Source: Meishania sp964351985 (lineage in GTDB: Bacteria; Bacteroidota; Bacteroidia; Flavobacteriales; Flavobacteriaceae). Taken from it: a stretch of 64,000 nt of DNA. The position numbers were made by a program, and so were the translations under genes. The notes beneath the pieces are model-generated. The model saw only the letters and a program-made list of their open reading frames with translations. It was not told the origin of the DNA and did not search any database. The stretch is from assembly GCA_964351985.1 (NCBI GenBank), contig CAYGPR010000016.1, forward strand, positions 1-64,000, written 5' to 3'. Positions 19,401 to 27,574 of this stretch are shown here, in pieces. Position 1 is the stretch's first letter; each line of letters begins with the position of its first letter.

Positions 19401-20144
19401 ATCGGACTGCAAGGGGTTGAAATGGACAATGGCAATTTTCTTTTCGTCCGATTGAACAAACTTGTTTATGGAGACATTGTAAAATGATTCTATATTATCG
19501 CGTAATGGAAATATAAGTTCATCGGTATCAGGCTGTAAGGGTGTCAGTATTCTGGACAAAACGGTAAAGTTCCGATTGAAAACAGCACTTTCCTTAAGCG
19601 CATAGCGACCTTCGAGGATGCTCCAGTCCTTAATGCCTTCTGCGCTATATCTGATATCATAGAAAATTTCGGAAAATTCAGAGTAGCTATTTCCATTTTT
19701 CGACTTTTGACGGTAAAATGCCTTGCCGTAGTTATTTGCGTTGGATTTCTCTTTTGCTATTTGAAAGGCTTTTTGTGCAAGTTCCAAGGCATAGAAGTCT
19801 TTTTTATCGCCAAGTACGGTAATCTCATCCAGATTGTTGGTGAACGGTTGGAGTTCAACGACGTTATCGGAGTTTTGGGAAATCTCAAAAACTTTTTCCC
19901 CATAGCTGATATGTGAGAAAACCAGTGTTGAAGGCAAAGAATCTACCTCGACTATGAACTCCCCCAGTTCGTTGCTTAGCGTACCCATCAGGGAAGATTC
20001 CACGGAAATATTGCAATAGGGAATGATTTCACCGTTTTTTCCATCAATGACTTTGCCATAGATTTTTTCTTGCTCATGAATAGATGGGGTGAACGCATTT
20101 ATAAAAACAAGAAACAATAAAAGTTTGCCAACAAAATGCTTCAT
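16434..20144 (-). CDS. Large outer-membrane-associated protein: carboxypeptidase-regulatory-like, MG2-like and TonB plug domains
   Basis: A 1236-residue protein from the ATG at 20144 (MKHFVGKLLL..., signal peptide); 27 upstream codons in frame look non-coding. In order it has a carboxypeptidase-regulatory-like beta-sandwich (IYGKVIDGKNGEIIPYCNIS) and a DUF5686-like or membrane-associated stretch. A macroglobulin MG2-like region follows (EKVYLHTDRDIFTEGEELWY). A second regulatory-like segment comes next (GTAYKVKNRPLINSVLSVFA). A TonB-receptor plug-like domain follows (LLSGIAGIRVSGTGMDRRIS ... SIERIEVLKGGTAAMIS). A final MG-like strand pattern closes the protein (LTDMNGNAKIEFFNSDS). No beta-barrel follows the plug. 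The role is unknown; it is plausibly a trans-periplasmic surface assembly protein. Confidence 0.85.
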   Translation of the reverse strand: MKHFVGKLLLFLVFINAFTPSIHEQEKIYGKVIDGKNGEIIPYCNISVESSLMGTLSNELGEFIVEVDSLPSTLVFSHISYGEKVFEISQNSDNVVELQPFTNNLDEITVLGDKKDFYALELAQKAFQIAKEKSNANNYGKAFYRQKSKNGNSYSEFSEIFYDIRYSAEGIKDWSILEGRYALKESAVFNRNFTVLSRILTPLQPDTDELIFPLRDNIESFYNVSINKFVQSDEKKIAIVHFNPLQSDATPTFEGEIYIDTENYNILKIKGNLSRDDLKLTRLTTENGSWKDYRIAYEITYKKDGALILDYIKVDQEFDYYKNDSLQYYTATTSSLVFFEHYNPTSRKKLGSRLKRNQSDWDKLDDIGYNQEFWADNPIVKRTPIEEEIISSFEQNKAFNSVFLNSAENIGVMDADISQDMFIQELSEKMNRYTQHNILEKVYLHTDRDIFTEGEELWYSAYSTLGSFLEYNLASKVLYIDLIGPNNTILVSQSHELASGRASGSLKIPKYIPKGNYQLRAYTDWMRNFDPDFFYTKTIKITGDSEKQTGLEAKDGTDLQFFPEGGYAVANLPIKMAFRAVGSNGLGKDIKGQVVDSEGKISAQLNTLENGAGFFQLVPKKGERYKAILDSGRQFPLPKILNEGYSLSINNSSEKSIRVTVSASESIRNKAFYIIGSLRNKKFYQGKFKFGFRPTLSFDIPKTKIPSGVLTLTLFDEERKPWCERALFVNNQDELVIRANITPSKPGKRDKITLNVNVTDTDGRPISTEISVAVTDTEQSLKSSTSSNILTHLLLESEVKGQIENPGFLFKDQTRSTVNRLDLVMMTHGWRKFDWPELWQEDMVQKKISFSQGLKISGTAYKVKNRPLINSVLSVFAKSSEETKLYTTTTDEKGKFLIENLNQKDSVKLVFNAQNEKEKPIEIVVELDEGTYKAPKPEFKTLMPFENQEDDTFLEFATARSKMDSLFSFDNTTMLDEVTVAADRIDMVTAALPSVAGILPDVTIYSDDKEPLNDIFQLLSGIAGIRVSGTGMDRRISIRNGGNPLWLIDGVQQFEATSAQMPTSVPTLQSGGLGEQPRSGLSGSGIATAESPIPGSVLSLDVRSIERIEVLKGGTAAMISALQGQGGIILIYTKQGYYSLPDESNLPKATVFGHAAGKTFYSPKYDMKLDRHEAPDYRATLYWTPSVLTDMNGNAKIEFFNSDSAKEIQVSIESLSKNGTPGTYLETFGTKSGPIR

Positions 20145-20214
20145 CTTGCTTATGGTTGAAGCAAGAATGTACGAAGTAAAACTCAAAAATGAAAGAAGGT
20201 CGAATATAAGAATC

Positions 20215-21183
20215 TTAATATCCAACTTTAGTGCGAACCCGCTCTAAAACCCCATCTGCAACTTTTTTGGCTTTATCGGCACCAAGTGCCAGTGCGTGGT
20301 CGATTTCATCCAAGTGGGTCATGTAATAGTCGAACCGTTCTTGGGCATGACCGAATTTTTCGATAACAACTTCGAACAATGCTTGTTTGGCATGACCATA
20401 TCCATAATTTCCGCCCAAATAATTTTGACGCATTTCGGCAATCTGTTCGGATGAGGCCAAAATCTTATATAGCGCAAAAACGTTGTCGGTATCTGGGTTT
20501 TTGGGATCTTCCATCGGAGTAGAGTCGGTTTGAATGCCCATAATCTGCTTGCGCAGCTGTTTATGCGGCTGAAAGATATTGATGAGGTTGCCTTTGCTTT
20601 TGCTCATTTTTTCACCATCCGTACCGGGAATATACATGGTCTCTTCTTGAACTTTTGCCTCCGGTAGTACAAAAGTCTCTCCCAATTGGGCATGGAACCT
20701 TGAGGCTACATCACGCGTCATTTCAAGATGTTGCAGTTGATCTTTCCCTACGGGAACAACGTTCGCGTCGTAAAGCAGAATATCTGCCGCCATCAACATC
20801 GGGTAGGTAAAGATTCCTGCATTGACATCTTCCAATCGATTGGCTTTATCCTTAAAAGAATGTGCTAAAGTCAGACGTTGATATGGGAAGAAACAACAGA
20901 GATACCAGGCAAGCTCGGAAACTTGGGGCACATCGCTTTGTCTGTAAAAAACGGTCTTTTCAATATCGAGCCCAAAGGCCAGCCAAGCTGCTGCGGTGGC
21001 GTAGGTGTTGTTTCGTAATTCTTCCCCATTTTTGATTTGGGTCAACGAATGCATATCGGCAATAAACAAAAAAGATTCGTTTTTAGGATCCGAGGCCATT
21101 TCAATAGCGGGAATGATGGCACCCAAAATATTTCCCAAATGTGGAGTTCCTGTACTTTGTATTCCTGTTAATATCCGTGCCAT
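20215..21183 (-). CDS. trpS: Tryptophanyl-tRNA synthetase
   Basis: Charges tRNA-Trp with tryptophan. It is 322 residues from the ATG at 21183 (MARILTGIQSTGTPHLGN). An upstream frame extension would overlap plsC and lacks family similarity. The class I motifs are both present: HLGN (the HIGH equivalent) near residue 16 and KMSKSKGN near residue 195. The length is typical of bacterial TrpS. It is divergent from plsC. Confidence 0.97.
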   Translation of the reverse strand: MARILTGIQSTGTPHLGNILGAIIPAIEMASDPKNESFLFIADMHSLTQIKNGEELRNNTYATAAAWLAFGLDIEKTVFYRQSDVPQVSELAWYLCCFFPYQRLTLAHSFKDKANRLEDVNAGIFTYPMLMAADILLYDANVVPVGKDQLQHLEMTRDVASRFHAQLGETFVLPEAKVQEETMYIPGTDGEKMSKSKGNLINIFQPHKQLRKQIMGIQTDSTPMEDPKNPDTDNVFALYKILASSEQIAEMRQNYLGGNYGYGHAKQALFEVVIEKFGHAQERFDYYMTHLDEIDHALALGADKAKKVADGVLERVRTKVGY

Positions 21184-21268
21184 CCAAATAATTTCAAAGA
21201 GCGACAAAGGTAAAACAAATCGCAAAAATCCTAGTACTTTTAGGCCAATGCTTCGATTGATAAGAAAT

Positions 21269-21991
21269 ATGGGCCACATACTGTACCGAATTTGGTTCTA
21301 CCTATGGGTCGCCGTACCCATAATCGTTTTCTTTCCCATGCTATTATTGTTCACGCTTTCTGAAAAATGGTATCCCCAATTTTTTTGGATGGCCCGTAAT
21401 TTATGGGCTGCCCCTATTCTATATGGTATGGGCTGCCCGCCCAAAATTAAATGGGAGCAGAAAATGCAAAAGGGTAAAAGCTACATGTTGGTTGCGAACC
21501 ATACCAGTATGTTGGATATCATGTTGATGCTCTTTGTGAGTAGAAACCCCTTTGTTTTCGTGGGGAAGAAAGAATTGGTCAAGATTCCCCTTTTCGGATT
21601 TTTTTACAAACGTGTCTGTATAATGGTCGATAGGGAGGATACAAAAAGCCGGACGGGAGTATACCGTAGGGCACAACGAAGACTGAACCAAGGGTTGAGT
21701 ATTTGTATTTTTCCGGAAGGTGGCGTACCTGAAGAAGATATCGTTTTAGACGAGTTTAAGGATGGAGCCTTCAAAATGGCTATTGCCCATGATATTCCTG
21801 TGGTAGCGATGACCTTTTATGACAACAAAAAAAGATTCCCCTTTACTTATTTTAGCGGTGGACCGGGAGTAACCAGAGTCAAAGTGCATCATTTTTTTGA
21901 AACCAAACTCTTGGTGGAACAAGATAAATTGAACCTAAGGGAAGAAGTGAGAGCGGTCATTTTGGCGGATTTGACCCATGCCGAAAAATAA
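21269..21991 (+). CDS. plsC: 1-acyl-sn-glycerol-3-phosphate acyltransferase
   Basis: Adds the second acyl chain to lysophosphatidic acid to make phosphatidic acid at the inner membrane. The acyltransferase motif HxxxxD is present (VANHTSMLDIM). FPEGG (motif III) and a membrane helix near the N-terminus are also present. The ATG at 21269 gives 240 residues, the usual length. An ATG at 21248 would add seven residues and is also possible. Long in-frame sequence further upstream runs antisense to trpS and is not coding. Confidence 0.93.
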   Translation: MGHILYRIWFYLWVAVPIIVFFPMLLLFTLSEKWYPQFFWMARNLWAAPILYGMGCPPKIKWEQKMQKGKSYMLVANHTSMLDIMLMLFVSRNPFVFVGKKELVKIPLFGFFYKRVCIMVDREDTKSRTGVYRRAQRRLNQGLSICIFPEGGVPEEDIVLDEFKDGAFKMAIAHDIPVVAMTFYDNKKRFPFTYFSGGPGVTRVKVHHFFETKLLVEQDKLNLREEVRAVILADLTHAEK

Positions 21992-22019
21992 AAGTGCCCC
22001 GACAAATGTCGGGGCACTT
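21981..22019 (-). terminator. Strong intrinsic terminator oriented for the minus-strand beta-barrel gene
   Basis: A 12-bp perfect stem (21992-22003 with 22008-22019, core gtgccccgac) and an AAAT loop. Read on the minus strand it is followed by TTATTTTTCGG, a normal T tail. On the plus strand it is followed by aaggcg, a poor tail. It lies at the 3' ends of plsC and the converging gene and probably serves mainly the latter. Confidence 0.75.
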
Positions 22020-22060
22020 AAGGCGTCATCTTTTAGAGGATGACCTACCTAACCAACTTC

Positions 22061-23599
22061 TTAAAACCGAAAACTTAACCCACTATATACCCCTACTGAA
22101 AAAGGCTGAAACGTACCTTGGGTATTCGAAAACGTATTCAATTGATATTTAAAGACAGGTTCAATGTTGAGCCGTACCTTGGGCGTAAATTTATAGTTGA
22201 CCCCGAGCCCGATGTTACCGCTAAAGTTTACTGAATTTAGATTGTTTGCCTCTCCCATTTCCGTAGTAAGGTCTCCCGAGCTTAACGATACCGAATTATC
22301 TACCAAGAACAATGAGCTTACACCACCAATGAGATTGATGCCGAAGCGTTTGTTCACCAAGGCATAATCCAACTCTACGGGCACTTCTACGTATCCGAAC
22401 TGTTGGGCCATAACTCCGTCACGGGCGGTGCTTTTCCCAGCCACATCACTTGAAAAACCCTGTTTTTGCGGAAGGGCCGCTGCCCCGACCTTACTCGTTA
22501 CCACAAGGTTTTGCGATTGGGCGGTATAACTGATATTATCGATTTGCCCAGTAGACCTGTCCGTCAAGGCATTAGAGGCGGTCAAAGCCGAGGTGAACTC
22601 TATTTCATTGGTGTCGTATCCATAATCCACTTTATTGATACCAGAACGGATACTCAACTTTTTGCTCAGCGCATACCCGACCGAAAGCCCATAACTCATA
22701 TTTATATCTCCCGATTTTGAATTGGGTACAAAAGCGGAATGTATCGGTGAACCTTCGCCGAACGAATTGAAATAAACCGGAGCGACATTTGCCCCGACTG
22801 ACCACCGCCCATTTTTATTTTCCGCAATTTCAGCTTCTTCTTGATTTTCTATTACATCGAAAATGGATTTCTTTTCAGTACTTTCTTCCAGATTTTTTGG
22901 AATTTCTTCTTCAGTTTGTGCTATTCCCTCATTTTCTTCTTTTTCAAGAGCTTCTCCCAAAGATTTTCTTGAAGCCGTCTTTACAATGGCCTCGTTTTTT
23001 TCTTGAGTCTCGCCACGTGTTTCGTTTTTTTCTAAAACTGCTACTGCTTCTTGCTCATTTTGTGGAACTTCCTTAATCGTATTATTTTCGACCACGGCTT
23101 CATTTTCAGGAATATTCTTCTTCGATGGGTTTTGAACAAGACGGATCTCTTGTTTTTTAGGGCTTAGGCCTTTCCCTTCGTCATTTTTCTTTTTTCTAAC
23201 TTTAATGGGAATCTGGTTTTCTTCGATGTCGTCGTTCGATGACTCGTCGCTTTCCAATTCATCTTTCGAATCGGATGCAGCAACCGACTCTTCTGTCCCC
23301 TGAATTTCCAAGATTTTTTCTACTTCGTCCTTCGAAGTGCCCGGATCTACATCTTGTGGTTTTTCCACATCGGTGACACTAGGATTGTCTTCAGTCGTAT
23401 CTGCGAACGGATTAATGGCATAAATCAATATGGCCAATGTAGCAGCTATTCCACCAAGTTTCCACCAAATCGGAATGACCCTACGTCTGTTTTTCTTATC
23501 CAAGGAGTCCGATATGTTTTCCCAAACTTTTTCATCGGGAATCTCAGAGAAATCCTTGAATTTCTCTTGAAATAATTTGTCTAAGTTCTTTTTGCTCAT
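22061..23599 (-). CDS. Sigma-linked envelope-spanning protein: cytoplasmic N-terminus, one TM helix, acidic linker, C-terminal outer-membrane beta-barrel-like domain
   Basis: The 512-residue protein is read from the ATG at 23599 (MSKKNLDKLFQEKFKDFSE). Its layout is a short cytoplasmic domain (1-48) and one membrane helix at about 50-68 (LGGIAATLAILIYAI). A very acidic, Glu/Lys-rich linker of about 200 residues follows. A strand-rich C-terminal half (about 285-512) ends in SVGVYSGLSFRF, a terminal aromatic typical of outer membrane barrels. It lies 40 bp after the ECF sigma gene, the position of an anti-sigma factor. A protein anchored in both membranes could sense the outer membrane and release the sigma factor; this is inference. 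Confidence 0.75.
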   Translation of the reverse strand: MSKKNLDKLFQEKFKDFSEIPDEKVWENISDSLDKKNRRRVIPIWWKLGGIAATLAILIYAINPFADTTEDNPSVTDVEKPQDVDPGTSKDEVEKILEIQGTEESVAASDSKDELESDESSNDDIEENQIPIKVRKKKNDEGKGLSPKKQEIRLVQNPSKKNIPENEAVVENNTIKEVPQNEQEAVAVLEKNETRGETQEKNEAIVKTASRKSLGEALEKEENEGIAQTEEEIPKNLEESTEKKSIFDVIENQEEAEIAENKNGRWSVGANVAPVYFNSFGEGSPIHSAFVPNSKSGDINMSYGLSVGYALSKKLSIRSGINKVDYGYDTNEIEFTSALTASNALTDRSTGQIDNISYTAQSQNLVVTSKVGAAALPQKQGFSSDVAGKSTARDGVMAQQFGYVEVPVELDYALVNKRFGINLIGGVSSLFLVDNSVSLSSGDLTTEMGEANNLNSVNFSGNIGLGVNYKFTPKVRLNIEPVFKYQLNTFSNTQGTFQPFSVGVYSGLSFRF

Positions 23600-23639
23600 T
23601 TTACAATGACTTTGTGTTTGCTTACCATGAATGTAAGGG

Positions 23640-24239
23640 TCATAGTATGCTACCAAATACGATAATCAGTATTCCGATGATGGATCTGGTAATTTTGGTT
23701 TCAATTTTTTCTTTTAAAATATGCCTTGCCCGGGCAAGGTTTGACTTTGATGTACCGGCCGAAGTTCCCAAGCGATCTGCGATTTCCTTATGGGAATATC
23801 CATCCAAAACATACATATTAAAGGTTGTGCGATATTTATTGGGAAGTTCTTGAATGAAATTTAGTAAGGTGTGAAGTTCGATTCCGTTATCGGTCTCGAT
23901 TTCAACTTCACTTTCCGTATTTTCGGATACTACGTCTAAATACTCCTCTTTTCTAAATTTTTGAAGTATGGTATTTACCGTGATCCGTTTCATCCAACCC
24001 TCGAAAGAACCTTTTGCCCCAAATTGTCCGATCTTGTCAAAAATGGTCATAAAACTATCGTGAAGGTTATCTTCCGCCTCCATTTTATTGTGCGAGTATT
24101 TAAGACAGATACCGAACAGTATATGGGAATATTGCCTATATAATTGCTCTTGCGCCTGTCTATCTCCTTTTTTGCACTTGTTTATGAGTTCTTCTAGACT
24201 CAAATTGTCGGTTAGGTATTTTGTGAAGGTCTTGAACAC
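23640..24239 (-). CDS. ECF-type RNA polymerase sigma factor
   Basis: 199 residues with sigma regions 2 (EDNLHDSFMTIFDKIGQFG and FEGWMKRITVNTILQKFRK) and 4 (PNKYRTTFNMYVLDGYSHKE then IADRLGTSAGTSKSNLARAR). The start is probably the GTG at 24239, since no ATG is available in frame nearby and a later TTG (SLEELI) is the alternative. An unusual feature is a hydrophobic C-terminal tail (TRSIIGILIIVFGSIL) after region 4, which could contact the membrane. It is followed by the envelope-spanning protein and preceded by a lipoprotein gene on the same strand. Confidence 0.9.
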   Translation of the reverse strand: MFKTFTKYLTDNLSLEELINKCKKGDRQAQEQLYRQYSHILFGICLKYSHNKMEAEDNLHDSFMTIFDKIGQFGAKGSFEGWMKRITVNTILQKFRKEEYLDVVSENTESEVEIETDNGIELHTLLNFIQELPNKYRTTFNMYVLDGYSHKEIADRLGTSAGTSKSNLARARHILKEKIETKITRSIIGILIIVFGSIL

Positions 24240-24269
24240 TTTTTAGTATTCAATACCCTCGCTATTGTT

Positions 24270-24686
24270 CTAATTTACGGGAACCTCTACCTCTAAAAAC
24301 TGCGCTTCACCGGCCTCGTCCTTTCCAGTATAAAACCGGAAAATATAAGGTTCATCGTATAGCACTTCAAATTGAAAAGTGTCCTGAACTTCTTGATCGA
24401 CGGGCTGACAGTCCGGTTTCTCAAGAATGGCTCCGACAGCTATCACGTTTCTTACGGTAACGTCAGAACTGGTGACATCAAATCCCTCGATCAATGTACA
24501 ATCGTTCGGCCGAATCATATTAACTTTTATCGTGTAAATCTGATACTGGTCAAAAGACTCGGGCACTTCTACGGTTGTAATCTGTAAAGGTTCGTAATGA
24601 AAATTTACTCCATCATCGTCCAAACTACAAGAACTGACCAAAAAGAATAGGGTTACAGCTAAGAAAGTTAAAAATAACCGTCTCAT
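24270..24686 (-). CDS. Hypothetical lipoprotein
   Basis: 138 residues with a signal peptide and lipobox (LFFLVSSC, Cys at about residue 20), then an Asp-rich start of the mature chain (SLDDDGVNF). No family is recognised. The rest is strand-rich, with a pair of cysteines (DCTLIEG and KPDCQPV) that may form a disulphide. It is 30 bp upstream of the sigma gene on the same strand, so it is possibly part of the same regulon or operon. Confidence 0.75.
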   Translation of the reverse strand: MRRLFLTFLAVTLFFLVSSCSLDDDGVNFHYEPLQITTVEVPESFDQYQIYTIKVNMIRPNDCTLIEGFDVTSSDVTVRNVIAVGAILEKPDCQPVDQEVQDTFQFEVLYDEPYIFRFYTGKDEAGEAQFLEVEVPVN

Positions 24687-24770
24687 AATAAAACAATTTT
24701 TCCCTAAGATGTGAGGAATGCGTGAAGGTTGCGTTAAAATCGGTTAAATTGATACAATAACGGACGGAAA

Positions 24771-25775
24771 CTATTTGAGCGCATTGATGGCCTCTCTAAT
24801 TTTTCCATCAAGTTCTTCGAAAAGTTCTGGGTTGTCATTGAGCAATGATTTCACGGCATCTCGACCTTGGCCTAGTTTGGTATCACCATAGGCGAACCAA
24901 GATCCACTTTTCTTGATAATCTCGTATTCCACGCCAAGATCGATGATTTCACCGACCCTAGAAATACCTTCGCCATACATGATGTCAAATTCGGCCATCT
25001 TGAAAGGTGGGGCTACTTTGTTCTTTACGACTTTGACCCGGGTTTTGTTTCCCTGTACCGCTCCATCGGTATTTTTAATCTGCGTAGACCTACGGATATC
25101 CAGTCTAACTGATGCATAGAATTTCAGTGCGTTACCACCGGTAGTAGTTTCAGGGTTTCCGAACATGACCCCGATTTTCTCTCGCAATTGGTTAATGAAG
25201 ATGACCGTACAATGCGTCTTGCTGATCGATCCTGTCAATTTACGAAGGGCCTGTGACATCAATCTTGCATGGAGCCCCATTTTAGAATCGCCCATTTCGC
25301 CTTCGATCTCACTCTTGGGAGTCAAGGCCGCAACAGAATCGATGACCACGATATCGATAGCACCGGAACGGATCAGATTATCGGCGATTTCAAGACCTTG
25401 TTCGCCGTTATCTGGCTGCGAAATAATTAGATTATCAATATCTACCCCAAGCTTTTCGGCATAAAAACGATCAAAGGCATGCTCGGCGTCGATAAAGGCC
25501 GCAATACCCCCATTTTTTTGGGCCTCAGCTATGGCGTGTAAGGTCAATGTAGTTTTTCCGGAAGATTCAGGACCGTAAATTTCGATGACTCTTCCACGGG
25601 GATACCCTCCGACACCCAATGCAATATCCAAGCCCAAAGAACCTGACGGAATTACCTCAACATCTTCTACAACACTATCGCCCATTTTCATGACAGCACC
25701 TTTACCGTAGGTCTTGTCCAATTTGTCTAGGGTCAACTTTAAGGCCTTTAATTTCGCGTCTTTTTCCGAACTCAT
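24771..25775 (-). CDS. recA: Recombinase RecA
   Basis: ATP-dependent strand-exchange protein of homologous recombination and inducer of the SOS response. At 334 residues it has the Walker A motif GPESSGKT near residues 70-77 and the Walker B region IDIVVIDSVAALTPKSE. The DNA-binding loops are also present (GEMGDSKMGLHARLMSQALR and IGVMFGNPETTTGGNALKFY). The acidic C-terminus is short. The start is the ATG at 25775. A 507-bp region without protein genes lies upstream and holds the candidate structured RNA. Confidence 0.98.
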   Translation of the reverse strand: MSSEKDAKLKALKLTLDKLDKTYGKGAVMKMGDSVVEDVEVIPSGSLGLDIALGVGGYPRGRVIEIYGPESSGKTTLTLHAIAEAQKNGGIAAFIDAEHAFDRFYAEKLGVDIDNLIISQPDNGEQGLEIADNLIRSGAIDIVVIDSVAALTPKSEIEGEMGDSKMGLHARLMSQALRKLTGSISKTHCTVIFINQLREKIGVMFGNPETTTGGNALKFYASVRLDIRRSTQIKNTDGAVQGNKTRVKVVKNKVAPPFKMAEFDIMYGEGISRVGEIIDLGVEYEIIKKSGSWFAYGDTKLGQGRDAVKSLLNDNPELFEELDGKIREAINALK

Positions 25776-25914
25776 TTTTTTAGTTTCTTAGGTTTTTGTT
25801 CCACAAGCACAACTACCTGTCCTTTGGAATTTGGAATTTGATTTTTTTGGGATTTTATGCTCGTAGGGCATGTACTTTAGGGTCGCTAAATTAGTGTTTC
25901 TTTTTGCATATAAC

Positions 25915-26109
25915 AACCGCGACGCAACCTTTTTGGAAAAGTCGCATCTACTAAAAAAGGAATACATACTAACTCAATGTATAATCCCCTTTTTTAGTGT
26001 TAGGGGGCAACGGTGGCCACTTCCCTTTTTGCATTTCAAAGAATGCTGTGAAAAAGAAAAAATGGGATGGCCGATAAAGAGTCTTGACCGAGCGTTAGGA
26101 CTCTTTTTT
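25915..26109 (+). ncRNA. Candidate structured non-coding RNA with its own terminator
   Basis: Four consecutive stem-loops are visible in an otherwise non-coding 507-bp region. (1) gcgac 25919-25923 pairs with gtcgc 25941-25945. (2) ctaaaaaagg 25951-25960 pairs with ccttttttag 25988-25997, with an inner atacat/atgtat stem. (3) A rod pairs ggcca 26015-26019 with tggcc 26068-26072, ccc with ggg, ttttt with aaaaa, and gcatt with aatgc. (4) aaagagtc 26076-26083 pairs with gactcttt 26099-26106, followed by a T run. The last is a good intrinsic terminator with no plus-strand gene upstream of it. The rod shape recalls 6S-type RNAs, but I cannot assign a family. Confidence 0.4.
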
Positions 26110-26198
26110 ATTAGCGAAACTCCATTTTGACAAATATGCAATGCGCTGACGAAACGTAGGGTTGAATTAACCTTGACTTTACGTCGGGATATGTTGGA

Positions 26199-26228
26199 TT
26201 TGAATGGCTAGCATAAATTCTACTTTTG
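26199..26228 (+). promoter_or_regulatory. Bacteroidota-type promoter of trhO
   Basis: TTTG at 26199-26202, 18-nt spacer, then TACTTTTG at 26221-26228, an exact match to TAnnTTTG. It leaves a leader of about 48 nt before the trhO start. Confidence 0.6.
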
Positions 26229-26282
26229 CTATCTTGCACCCATATAAAAACATTCTTTTTCAACTTAAAATATTAGTATAGC

Positions 26283-27314
26283 ATGCAACTGTACAATACC
26301 TTGAGTGCAAAAGAAAGAGCGGCCCTTATCGAAGAAGCCGGGCAAGAACGCCTGACCATCTCTTTCTATACATATGCACATATCGGCAATACGTCGATTT
26401 TCAGAAACCACTTATTCATCCATTGGAACGAGCTTGATGTGCTTGGCCGTATTTATGTCGCCAACGAGGGCATCAATGCACAGTTGTCCGTTCCGGCCGA
26501 AAACTTCGAAGCCTTTAAAAAACATTTGGACAGTATTTCTTTTTTGGAAAACGTACGCCTGAACATTGCGATTGAGCAAGACAATAAATCGTTTCTCAAA
26601 TTAAAGGTTAAAGTGCGTAAAAAAATTGTAGCCGATGGCCTGAACGATTCAACGTTCGATGTAACCAATAAAGGCATTCATGTAGGAGCCGAACAGTTCA
26701 ATGAACTCATCGAAGACCCTGATACTATTTTGGTCGATATGCGAAATCACTACGAAAGTGAAATCGGCCATTTTAAAAATGCTGTAACCCCTGATGTAGA
26801 TACGTTTCGCGATTCTTTGGATATCATTGAACGTGATTTGTCCGACTTTAAAGAAGATAAAAAACTGGTTATGTATTGCACCGGCGGCATTCGTTGTGAA
26901 AAGGCCAGTGCCTATTATAAGCACAAAGGGTTCAAACAAGTTTATCAACTTGAAGGCGGAATCATTGATTATGCCCGCCAGGTCGAAAAGAAAAAATTGG
27001 AAAATAAGTTTTTGGGAAAGAATTTCGTTTTTGACCATCGGCGCGGCGAACGCATAACGGACGTTATTATCGCCCAATGCCATCAATGTGGAAAACCATA
27101 TGACACTCATGTAAATTGTGCTAACGAAGCCTGCCACTTACTTTTTATTCAATGCCGGGAGTGCGCCGACAAAATGGACGAATGTTGCTCCGACCATTGT
27201 AAAGGGGTTCATGCGCTGCCCTATGAAGAACAGAAAAAATTAAGAAAGGGCAAAGGGGCTAGCAATAAGATTTTCAAAAAGGGAAGGTCAGAGGTGTTGA
27301 AATTCAAGAAATAA
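26283..27314 (+). CDS. trhO: tRNA uridine(34) hydroxylase, rhodanese family (TrhO/YceA)
   Basis: Oxygen-dependent hydroxylation of uridine 34 in tRNA, a step toward 5-methoxyuridine-type wobble modification. The 343-residue protein has the family's N-terminal ferredoxin-like part (SFYTYAHIGNTSIFRNHLF). A central rhodanese domain (about 140-240) has the active loop CTGGIRC with Cys199. A cysteine-rich C-terminal tail (CHQCGKPY, CANEAC, CRECADKMDECC) may bind a metal. The promoter upstream suggests that it is transcribed alone or as a first gene. Confidence 0.93.
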   Translation: MQLYNTLSAKERAALIEEAGQERLTISFYTYAHIGNTSIFRNHLFIHWNELDVLGRIYVANEGINAQLSVPAENFEAFKKHLDSISFLENVRLNIAIEQDNKSFLKLKVKVRKKIVADGLNDSTFDVTNKGIHVGAEQFNELIEDPDTILVDMRNHYESEIGHFKNAVTPDVDTFRDSLDIIERDLSDFKEDKKLVMYCTGGIRCEKASAYYKHKGFKQVYQLEGGIIDYARQVEKKKLENKFLGKNFVFDHRRGERITDVIIAQCHQCGKPYDTHVNCANEACHLLFIQCRECADKMDECCSDHCKGVHALPYEEQKKLRKGKGASNKIFKKGRSEVLKFKK

Positions 27315-27317
27315 GTA

Positions 27318-27474
27318 TTCAGTTGGCAGTGGCAGTCGGCGGAAAAAACTTTGGGCCCGTGAGGTGATAGGTTTATATTTCAACGCTCGCCGGACCGCTC
27401 TTAAAAATAGTAGGTCATCGAGTATCGAACACCGAAAAAATACTGCCTACTGTGACTGTACACTGCCAACTTTC
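27318..27474. repeat. MITE-like intergenic element with imperfect inverted ends
   Basis: agttggcagt at 27321-27330 is exactly inverted as actgccaact at 27462-27471. The flanks (ggcagtcggcgg... and ...cctactgtgactgt) continue a looser complementarity. It fills most of the 260-bp trhO-ricT gap. No coding potential is seen. The repeats resemble dispersed elements common in this family, but no second copy is visible here. Confidence 0.45.
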
Positions 27475-27574
27475 TTCACATCACATTAAAATTTCACTAC
27501 CTTTACAATTGAGTTTAATATGAACCCTATTTGGCATATATCGAACGGATTTAGGCCAAACCAAGATATAAAAT

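Noticed and set aside
25870..26130. 86-residue open frame on the plus strand between recA and trhO
   Set aside because: Poor composition for a protein, runs through strong stem-loops and the terminator; better explained as a structured RNA region.
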